NCBI GenBank assembly: GCA_002167435.2
Contig: NHBR02000063.1
Span: 1-48,674, forward strand
Direction of reading: 5' to 3'
Origin: Allomuricauda sp. TMED12
Lineage (GTDB): Bacteria > Bacteroidota > Bacteroidia > Flavobacteriales > Flavobacteriaceae
Length of the DNA stretch: 48,674 nt
The position numbers and the translations under genes are program-made. Under the pieces are notes generated by a model, which saw nothing but the letters and a program-made list of their open reading frames with translations, had not been told where the DNA came from and made no database searches. Of the stretch, positions 38,090-47,900 are shown one piece after another (position 1 is the first letter of the stretch; the number at the start of each line of letters is the position of its first letter).

Positions 38090-39880
38090 TTATAGTTGCT
38101 GCCATGTTCCAGGAGTGCCGGATTCTGTGCAGCGCCAGCCCACAGTTGTTCCACCTAGTGTGCTATATGCAATATCGCCAATATTATGCTTTTTGTTAGC
38201 CCTAACCGAAGATGGAATTCCATTCGACCAAAAAACATCTCCACCAAAACCAGTGTCTCCAAGGCCGAGATTAACAGATTGTGTGACTCTCGCCGAGTCA
38301 GTCGAAATCGACACGCAAGAGTCCCCACTTGTGGAAATCGTGTTTTTCACGATAGACTCCACACTCCCTAGAACTGTAACTGAATTTCCAGAGTCTCTCA
38401 AATGGTAAGTGCTGCAAACCACTGATTTATCTGCACCAAGCGCGACACCTCTTGATTTGCTCCCGCCAAGGAGTGCGTTACCTTTTATTATCAACTCTGA
38501 ATTTGTCGAGTTAGCTTCTATATCGGCAAAAAGCCCATTTTCGCTAGAATCAATAAACGTATTATCTTCAATGACACCTCTCAATGAGTCACCTACCGCC
38601 AGTCCTCTCCTTCCCCCTTTTACCGTATTCCCCGAATACCTGAAAAATTTTTGTCTGTTGATAAAAGTGGAATCGGAAACGTTATTACATAGGATGGTAT
38701 TTCTTAGCACTGCGTTACCTTCCCCAGTGCCAAAGGATGAATTCATTACTACAAGAAGAGCGTTACTTTCTTCATCGGATTCAATGGTGTTTTCTATGAA
38801 CACACACCTCTCTCCATCGAGTATGTTAGCAGTTGTTATGGGTTGTATCCCAAACTGAACTGGTGGGGGACTTCCACCTGCTAGTCTAAGGGTATTCCCT
38901 TTTACTATTACATCGCTAGCCTGACACTTAAACGCCCTTCTCCCACAACCGAATACGGTATTTCCGTCTACTAAAGAGTTTGCAGATGAAAGCATCGGGA
39001 GGGTTCCGTCATAGAATAAAAGCTGTATACCATCCCCTTCCTCCCCCCACACATCGTGTACGGTGTTGTCTTTAAAGTGGTGAGGCGTCAACATCATCGA
39101 TGAAGAAGTGGCAAGTATCCCTCTACACGCTCCACTGGCATTACCTGGATTTCCATCCCCCTCAGCATATAAATCATATATATGACAATTTTCTATCACA
39201 CTTCCATAGTTAGCCTCCAGTCTTACGCCTATCGCCCTGAAAGACTGCGATCTAAAACCATGAATCTCGACATCTTTGATTAAATGTCCTCCAAAATCTA
39301 AAGCTGTTATCCCTTCGGAAGCTCTCAGATTCCCGTCTATTTCCCCTCCACGGATTACACACCCCTGCGACTTTATCTCAAACATAGACGACTCGGGATT
39401 CGCCTGATCTGAAAATCGAAATACAGCCCCGTTCAAATCTACATTTTTAGAAAATAAATCCACCTTATCTGATATTAAATACATACCATTTGCTTTCAGC
39501 GGCTTTTCGTATTTAGCCCACTCTTTAACAGCATTCGTATCGTCTGTTAAGCCATCACCTTTAGCTCCGAAGCTTTCCGGCCTGAGCGGTGGGGTCTTTA
39601 TTAACGCCCACACACGACCGTTAGCTGCCACAACGTCACCGGGTAGAGCAGTGTACCCACTCACAGCTAATTCATATTGAGCGTTAGCCCTTTCACGGTT
39701 TTCAACTCTTTGACCTGTCTGTGTTGGTCGTGAGTTTTGCATACTTTCAGTGTTAGCGTAACTGATGATTGTACGACCACCGACAGTAACAGCCTTCCAT
39801 TTCACACCATCCCACATGAACGTTACAGTTCCGGTGTCAAATTCGTCACCTATATTTGGATTTTGTGGATAATTTATCAT
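38090..39880 (-). CDS. Tail spike with right-handed beta-helix (receptor-binding, candidate depolymerase)
   Basis: A 596-residue protein. The N-terminal 110 residues are an attachment region (FMWDGVKWKAVTVGGRTIIS, then VAANGRVWALIKTPPLRPES). The body starts with the pectate-lyase-type signature FGAKGDGLTDDTNAVKEWAK and continues as an Asn/Gly-rich parallel beta-helix (FKDNTVHDVWG, VDGNTVFGCG, VIEDNTFIDSSENG). Such spikes bind and often cut surface polysaccharide. The body has a base composition and codon use (GGG, AGG, TCC) unlike the rest of the genome, a sign of recent transfer and receptor switching. It follows the other fibre by two bases. Confidence 0.8.
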   Translation of the reverse strand: MINYPQNPNIGDEFDTGTVTFMWDGVKWKAVTVGGRTIISYANTESMQNSRPTQTGQRVENRERANAQYELAVSGYTALPGDVVAANGRVWALIKTPPLRPESFGAKGDGLTDDTNAVKEWAKYEKPLKANGMYLISDKVDLFSKNVDLNGAVFRFSDQANPESSMFEIKSQGCVIRGGEIDGNLRASEGITALDFGGHLIKDVEIHGFRSQSFRAIGVRLEANYGSVIENCHIYDLYAEGDGNPGNASGACRGILATSSSMMLTPHHFKDNTVHDVWGEEGDGIQLLFYDGTLPMLSSANSLVDGNTVFGCGRRAFKCQASDVIVKGNTLRLAGGSPPPVQFGIQPITTANILDGERCVFIENTIESDEESNALLVVMNSSFGTGEGNAVLRNTILCNNVSDSTFINRQKFFRYSGNTVKGGRRGLAVGDSLRGVIEDNTFIDSSENGLFADIEANSTNSELIIKGNALLGGSKSRGVALGADKSVVCSTYHLRDSGNSVTVLGSVESIVKNTISTSGDSCVSISTDSARVTQSVNLGLGDTGFGGDVFWSNGIPSSVRANKKHNIGDIAYSTLGGTTVGWRCTESGTPGTWQQL

Positions 39881-39882
39881 GA

Positions 39883-41991
39883 TTATTCAATCTCGTAAGT
39901 TATTTGAAATCTAATAGTATCACCCGCTGACCATGGTGATGGTGAACTTGCTGAAAGAATGTTTCCGTTTTCGTCATACAATGCAGCCACCGATGAAGCG
40001 GAATTGACTTGAGGGATGATATTTTGAACAACGTCGTTCAGAATCAGTCCACTACCATAAGCCCTACTTCCAAAAACACTACGAAATGGAACACTGAACC
40101 TAAAATCACCCGAACCGAATGTAGTAGTGGAACCGATGGTCAACTCCACAAAAACTGTGCAAGTTGAACCACTCAAAACATAACGTCCTTTCAGTTCACC
40201 ATTACCGATAGTTGGGTCCGTTGAACTTGCTGTCCAAGCGATATCGTAATCAGCGCGATGGAAACCTGTAAATAAGTTAGTAGGTAAACCGTCAGCAAAA
40301 ACCTTGAACCCTGATGCGTATACCTCTCTTGTGGGTTGGTCTGTCATTTTCAGAATGAATGAATCAGGATTCGCAGACTTTATAAAGTTCAAGTTGTCAC
40401 GCTCCATACCAGTAGGTATGGTGATATAACCTCCCGAAATGCTCATTCGACAATTACCACTTTCGTGATAAATGAATGAATCCACGCCCGTGGGATTATC
40501 ATTAGTCAACGAACCATATACACAATCACGTAATGCTAAACCGTAGCAGCGATTCATCACCCTGATAGATGGACCTTTACTTTCAAAGTATCCATTAACT
40601 ACTGTCACGTTTGAAGCGTTATCGATTGTTAAACCGTACCCGTCACCCGCAAATTCAGTATTGATGAACAGTGGTGCTATTGAACCGAACCCACCACCTA
40701 CTTTAATTAATCCACCTTGTACATCACCAGTGAAAAAGCATGTGTCAAACTTTAAAGCGTTAGCCCAGTCAATACCTTCAACAACTAAACCAGTGTTGTA
40801 ACTTCTTGCTACAACGTTTTCAACAACTACCCATATCGGACCGTTAGTGTCGGCTTTACCTAGTCTTAATCCGAAATTCACATCTTTCATGTAAATGTTT
40901 TTAACAGACGTGTTCAAAGAGTAACCTAGAGATAAACCGTGTAATCCGTTACGTAATGAGAAACCATCAATCACATTTGTGGTACTACTAAGGTTTTGAG
41001 AAGATTGTACGAATATATCGTGATCGCCAGAGCCTTCGATAATTGTACCATCCCGACCTTCATAACCTTGATATATACCTGACACTTCTACGCCTGATAT
41101 GTCTAAAGGGGCGCTTGTTTTATAAGTTCCTGAAGGTATAAATCCTGGCTTTTTAGTGGTTCGTAAATGATTCAAAAATGCTGACAATTTCAAGGTGTCG
41201 TCTGTACCGTCAGCGTTAACCCCGAACACTTTAGCGTTGACGCGTTCATCTATGTTCTGAAATACATCGCCTGACACCGTGATTAATGTACCGTTCTGTG
41301 TATCTTCGGGTAATTTATTAGTATCGCTAGATGTGCCAATCTTCTTCCATGAGGATGTGTCAAAATCACCGGATACGTAAAAACCGTTAACTCTCACCAC
41401 TTCACCTAAAGAGTGCGTTCTGTCTAATGCTACAAGTTGTGAAACAGTTCCGTCTTTTTTAGGGTCTACGTTTACGGTGGGTGTGACTTCCTGAACCCAC
41501 TGTCCACCGTCTTCATCCACGTACCAGTAATAAGTAGATGACTCACTAGGTATATACCATCGTGCCCCTTCCACAATTTGCCCTTCAGGTGTTTCTTCTT
41601 GCGCGTAATCAATAGCGCCTGAACCTATACCATCACCAGTGTTAACTTGCTCAAACGTTACAGGTGTCGCACCTACTTTTAAAACTCCCGCGTATACACA
41701 ACGCCATAGAATACCGGTGTTGTTATCTAAAATTAAAACACCGTTAGCGATTTGAAAGCCAATTTTCCAATCTTGCGTTCTTATCCAAGTACCATTTTGT
41801 ACTGAGTAGATGCCGTTTTCAGCGGGGTTCATTTGGTCTTTAACAAGTACACGATCATTAACATTCAACATGTACCCATTGATTATTTGTAAACCTTGCA
41901 ACACCGTGTCTTCTACTGTTGAAGCAGCAACAGGTGATTTGATACCTTCCGGTGCCTGAATAGGTAAACGTGGTGTGTGTGAACTAGTCAT
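39883..41991 (-). CDS. Tail fibre/spike with pectate-lyase-like domain
   Basis: A 702-residue protein. Residues about 20-120 (DTVLQGLQIINGYMLNVNDR, then VLVKDQMNPAENGIYSVQNG) are the fibre domain common at the N-terminus of phage tail proteins that dock to the tail. A beta-helix body starts at KVFGVNADGTDDTLKLSAFL and holds repeats of short strands (GFSLRNGLHGLSLGYSLNTS). The C-terminal 110 residues form a compact beta domain (GRYVLSGSTCTVFVELTIG). With the shorter spike downstream it gives the phage two receptor-binding proteins. It follows the giant protein gene by five bases. Confidence 0.85.
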   Translation of the reverse strand: MTSSHTPRLPIQAPEGIKSPVAASTVEDTVLQGLQIINGYMLNVNDRVLVKDQMNPAENGIYSVQNGTWIRTQDWKIGFQIANGVLILDNNTGILWRCVYAGVLKVGATPVTFEQVNTGDGIGSGAIDYAQEETPEGQIVEGARWYIPSESSTYYWYVDEDGGQWVQEVTPTVNVDPKKDGTVSQLVALDRTHSLGEVVRVNGFYVSGDFDTSSWKKIGTSSDTNKLPEDTQNGTLITVSGDVFQNIDERVNAKVFGVNADGTDDTLKLSAFLNHLRTTKKPGFIPSGTYKTSAPLDISGVEVSGIYQGYEGRDGTIIEGSGDHDIFVQSSQNLSSTTNVIDGFSLRNGLHGLSLGYSLNTSVKNIYMKDVNFGLRLGKADTNGPIWVVVENVVARSYNTGLVVEGIDWANALKFDTCFFTGDVQGGLIKVGGGFGSIAPLFINTEFAGDGYGLTIDNASNVTVVNGYFESKGPSIRVMNRCYGLALRDCVYGSLTNDNPTGVDSFIYHESGNCRMSISGGYITIPTGMERDNLNFIKSANPDSFILKMTDQPTREVYASGFKVFADGLPTNLFTGFHRADYDIAWTASSTDPTIGNGELKGRYVLSGSTCTVFVELTIGSTTTFGSGDFRFSVPFRSVFGSRAYGSGLILNDVVQNIIPQVNSASSVAALYDENGNILSASSPSPWSAGDTIRFQITYEIE

Positions 41992-41996
41992 AATAT

Positions 41997-44900
41997 TTAA
42001 TTCCTGTTTGGCCCTTCAACCAATGCCTGATAGGTTTTTTCAAAACCTGAACCTGTTTCATTACCTTGCATGTCACTATCTATAAAATTCATAACACGTG
42101 TTACGTTACCCGCACCTGGAACGGGTACTACGGTAGTGGTTAGATTTATTATATCACTAGCCGTTTTTAAAGGTGTTTGGCGGTCATCAGCGGCTGCGCC
42201 TATTTCATCCGTGAGTCGCTTGGGTAGTTCAGCCACACTAGACAATGGTGTCTTAGGTGTGAAACCACCGAAAGCTGAATTTATATCTCGTAATAATGGC
42301 ACAGTACCAGCCATGAAACCAGTATAACGTTTAAGCATCCATTCACCCCATTGTTCATCATCGTCACCATCCGCATCAGGAAAGTCCATAATGAGTAGGG
42401 CCGATAACGTTGCAATCACAAAAGGTGTGGTTATCAAAGCTTGCAATGTTTCACGGTTGCGGAAATCTGTAAACGCTTCAGTTGATTTGTAGATGCGCTG
42501 ATAATAATTGTTAAACCATGAGCCGAACACCGTCATAGTCTTCACAAATTCCGTGTTGTTCTGCTGCATCGCTGCACCTAAGTGTAAGTCACTACCTGAA
42601 CCTACCGATTCAGCCACAGCCGTATCAGCCTGACTCGCTGCGCGTTGTTCATCACCATGGTCCATCATTGCCGCTTCATACTTAGCAACCCATGCAGGGT
42701 ACGCGATGAAACTATCAATAATGGTTTGTGGCGTGAAGCCGTACGCTCTGAATAAATCCCACGCATGACCGGCACGTCCAGTAATTTTAACCTTGTTCAA
42801 GTATTCACTTGCTTCACGGTTAATCACACTAGAACGGTTCTTCATAAACGCGCTACGCTCTTGAACAAACGACACCGTTTCCTTATGACTGGATGGTGAT
42901 ACAAACCGCGTGAACGCTCCCACAAACGGTGTGAATCCTACTTCATCCATCGCGGTCTTGATTGAAGGTATACCTTGAATCGCGTTGCGTAACGAATAAG
43001 CCAGGTACTTCATTGTCAGTGCGTGACGCACAAGGCGTGACACTTGCGGAATGACCGGTAACGTTTCGATAGCTGGTCTGTTACTGGTGATGTTCTCTAA
43101 ATTCTGAACCAGCGCTTTACGGAAACCGCGACCGTGCTTGCGTTCCATTACATCTTTCACACCGTTGTTGTTCATCAGTGCCGCTACGGTTCGACCAGCT
43201 TCAGCAAACGCGATGAAATGTACGTTATCCTCAATCGCACGCACCATATTGTTCACATCGAGTAGTGGGGCACGACCACCTGAACCGACACGTTCATACA
43301 ATGAACCTGCACGGCTTGGTACAATCGTTGACATTTTCGCTGCGTCTTCCTGTTCCGATTTCATTTCAAGTTCAGATGAATCGTAGAATAAACGCATGTG
43401 GCCACCTGACAACTGCTTGCCGTTAATACTGAACGGTGTCGGTGTTAACTTAGGTGGTGCCACACCATACAAGCGTGTTGAAGCCGCTGACAATTCAGGC
43501 CACATTGACTCGTTGACTTTCCATACCGCGTTAAGTAAGTCGATTTGTTCATCTGGCATGTCAGCAAGAATACGACTCACATCACCGTCGGTTAAGTTCC
43601 AACCGTCACGGATAGCATCACGTGATGATTCGGTACCCCAATAAAGCGCCATCATAAAGCGGTGTTCACTGGTGATGTCAATTTCCATACCATCGTCAGT
43701 GATGTATGTTTTATGATCCTTTTTACTCAACCCGATTTTGTGAATATCCTTCAGTTCAGTTTCAAACCGTTTGAACATTTCCACACCGAGTTCAAGCTTT
43801 TTATTTTGAGCGTCTTCAATACGACGATAAATTGAATCGTACGCAGCACCATCGCTGAACCCGTCAAGTTTACGCATCAAGTTTCGCAGTGACGGGATAA
43901 GGTTTATCAAGTGTGACAATTTACGCTTCAGGTCGGTATGTTTACCTGGCAACCCTGCACGGTCTTTCACATCGCGACCGCCGTGCTGTTCGATACTCGC
44001 AGATAGAACGTCTACTTCCTGTTGGAATTCGGCTTTCGCTACATCAGACATTTGACCGCCCACATGACGCAGGTGGCGCAACATATCATACGTGCTTTGC
44101 AAGTCTTCAGCCGTTAAGTCATCAAACGTAGGTAACTTAAACGTTGCAAGTTCACCGGCCTGTTGTGCCGCAAGCGCACGTACTAAATTAACGTCTAATA
44201 ACTGCAATTGTGCGAAGTCATTAGGGTCGTTCATCTGTGTTTGATACCACGCTAATACTTGTTCAATCGCCATAGTCTGCGCGGGTTTCTGGCGCATATC
44301 GTACATGTTGGCGATTAATTTCATGTTGGTGATGTATTCAGGTGCAATTTGTTTAGCACTGTATTCACGCTTCTGCACGCCACGGATATACTTACGCTGT
44401 TTAATCATGGCTTCACGTGCGGCGATAGCTTCACGGTACAGGTGATGATTGACTACTTGTTGTAACTTATACTGATACTGTTCCTCTTTGCTGGTGGCGC
44501 GTGCAGCGTTCTGTGCAGCACGGATTTCAGCACGGTTATATTTGTTCGGTTTAATTTCAGCGTACTTCATTTTGCTGATGGTGTTACGTGCGTTAAGCTT
44601 GATTTGCTGCGTATTGATAGCTTGCGCACGCGGGGGTTTCAACGCGTTAAGTTCTTGTAGTAATAACGACGCTTGTTCTTCGTTGTGTACCGCTTCGCGT
44701 ACTTCTGCTTCGATTGAACCATCATTGAGAATATCCCCGTATTTCTGAATCATTATCGCTTCAGCCGCTTCGTCAGCCGCTTTTTTCAACGGTTGTGCAT
44801 CCACAATAGCGTTGTACATTTGAGTGACGTTGTTGTACCCGTAGGTTTCAGCGTATTCTTGTGGGTCAATACCATCCTTTTTAGCTAGGCCGATAAACTT

Positions 44901-47900
44901 ACCTGGCAGCTTTTCCACACCTACTTGTTCTTTTAACGCGTCGAAGTCCATAGGGAATTGACGTGCATCAGACATAATTTGATAAACAGGAAGTTGCGAT
45001 AAGCGTTCACGCTCTTGTTCCACCAGCGGGGCTTTTTCTTCATTCCATTCCTGAGTCTTACGACGTGTGTACTCTTTCAGTAACTTTTCATCAATGGTTT
45101 GTGTAGCCGCGTTACGTCGCTTCTCTAACGTCTTCTGATACTTTTCCCATTCAGCATCAGTCATACCCGCCTGTTCTTTACTGCGGAATAGTTCTTCGTA
45201 GTTTGGAGCCGATAACGCTTCTTCGATTTCACGTTCGGTGGCTAACATGCGATCCATCACACCGCGTACATCGTCAGTCAGGTTAACGTTCAACTGTGTA
45301 ATGTCACGGTATATGCGCAACAACCAACGACGGAACGCAGCGAATGCGTCACGTAATGCGAGTGACGGGGCTTTACCTTCACGTGTGTAAGCTTCGAACC
45401 CGCGTGCAAATTGTTCGTGCTGTTCCACTTGAATGTCGTCAAATGACTCCACGCCTAACCAGTCGAGAATAGTTTGCTGGTCTTCAGTGATACCGAATTC
45501 TTTAGCGAATTTACCTTCCATTTCCAGGAACAAGTGCCCCGATTCGTGAATGAACGTTGACAAGTCTGACGCTTGCCCTAGACGGATGATTGCTTCGTTG
45601 TTAGGTGTGAATGTCACGGAACCGCGTGGTGGTGCAACACTGCTTTGAACGTTCGGGATTTTAAGTTCCATTGAACCCATAACCACGATTGCTTCGTTAC
45701 GTGGTGTATCCATATCAAGTGACGGGTCACGCGCTTGACGTTCTTCAGGTGTTAAGTTTTGTCTAGCCTGGGTGGTACGTGCTTCGATTTCACCAGCAAG
45801 TGAGCGATACACTTGATATGGTGTTTTAAACTTAGTTGCATCGGCTAACACTTTCGCCGCAGCCGCTTCACGTTTTAAGCCACGTAAAGGTTTAAGCGGT
45901 TGTTGCGCTTTATTAGCGTCACGCGTCAACGCTTTCACCATCGCGTCAAGGGTTCGTTCATCTTCTTTGAAATCGCGTAAATCAGCTTTAGGTATAGTGT
46001 CACGTAACAGTTGCGCGGTCTTCTCTGCAATCTCACCAATCTTAGCATTACGTTTAGGTCCGCGACGCGGTATGTCGTAGAACATGCGTTCTATTTCATT
46101 AGCACGTTGACGTAACTGATCATCTTCACGAATAGTACGTTCGTAAATCCACTGTACATGATTACGGATGTGACGGAACACCGAAGACGGTTTATCGTGG
46201 TTAGCGTACTCCATTAACTTCACGACTGATTTATACATCAGTGCGTTTTGTGCTAATTCAGCGGCCCGTGCTGCATCATCCATCTTAGCGTCGTTACGTT
46301 CCATCCAACGTTCAACCGCACGCTGTGAACCTTCTGTCATTTGCGCTACGGCGTCTTTAACCGCTTTCGCAAATTCCGTTGACATGTTACCACCACCAGC
46401 GAAATCTTCTTCATTCTGAATCACGTGTTGAATTTCGTGTAACAGTGTTGATAATAGTTCCGCGTCAGTTCTATTGGTATTAAGTTCAATACGACGTTCA
46501 TCAGGATAGAACGCACCGAATTCACCCGATTCAGGGTTTTCGATAGCGTTCACACGTACGTCGCGGATGAATGGATATGCTTCAAACAGTTCAGGGTGAT
46601 TCAGGATTTTACCGATAGTGGTACCGTTGATTCCACCTAGTCCACGAATACCGCGAATACCGCCTAGTAACACATCACCATCACGACGTAGTAATTCATC
46701 GATAAGTGCGTTTTTAGCAGCGTCAGCGCTTCGACCTTGACCTGTTACATATTTACCGTCAATTTGCATTTCAGCAATGTGTAGACCACCGGCGCGTTCA
46801 GACACGTCGGCTTCACGTTCAACACGGTCGCGATACTTGTCACGCATTTCATCGGTGATGTCTGTTTTAAATTCAGCTTTATCGTCACTGATTTCATAAC
46901 GCCAACGGTTATCAGTACCTTTGAACCATCCTGTTTCACGACGAATAGTAGCCATTGAAATGTCAGAATCTTCCATCGCTACGGCACGTTGTAACTGTTC
47001 AGTTGGTGCGGTTGCTGAGAACATACCGGCGAACTGATTATATGTACGCGGTTTATCACCCGCTAAATCTTGCCATACGTCTTCAAGTGATGTGTAGTTA
47101 CCCCACGTGTCTGACGGAACATAAACCCATTCGTTGAAGTCAGCACCATACCAGTACAAGTCATCTTTACTGATGGTCTTCTGACGTGTCGTTGCTTTAC
47201 CTTCAGTAATATCACCACTATGTGATTGAGCATACGACTTAACTAATGCAACCCAGTCACCTGCTTCAATCGCAGCACCGCTAGGCATTGTACGGAATAT
47301 TGTGACACGTTTACTTTTAGAGTTTAATGCGTTTGCTGCGGCTTTCTCACTGGGTGTACCGTAACGTTGCGCATCCTCAACCATATCAGGTTGCTGTTTC
47401 ATAATTGTAGAAGCACGTTCAGCATCAGGGTCTAGCGCAATCAACGCACGTGCTAGACGTGTACGATTACGGTCTGAGATATCCAACATGTCAGCGGATA
47501 ACAACCGTTTAAATTCTTCAAAGTTTTCAGCATAGTCAGCTAGTGTTTTTAAATCAGCGTTGAAATCACCTGATAATTTAGGGGCGTCTTGAATACGGCG
47601 GTCACGTCTACGTTCTTCTTCCAAACGTGCGCGTTGTTCCGCTTGTTTCGCTTGTTCTTCAGGTGAGTTATTACGCACGTCACGGAATACACCGCTAATT
47701 AAGTTCACCGTAAGATTCTGACTTTCTTCCTCTGTCAATGGTACTACTTCATTTTTAGAATGAATTACACGATATACTTGACCTGATTCGGTCATTACGT
47801 GTGACAGTAGTTCACTGTTGCTGTAAACCAGAGAAGGGTTTTCAATACCGTCTAGTAACGATGTATCGAAGTATTCAGGTAATGCGTCGATTGACCACAA

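Noticed and set aside
38409..38858. 149-codon frame on the plus strand inside the tail spike gene
   Set aside because: Fully antisense to a well-supported beta-helix protein, no ribosome site, Pro/Leu/Ser-rich shadow composition.
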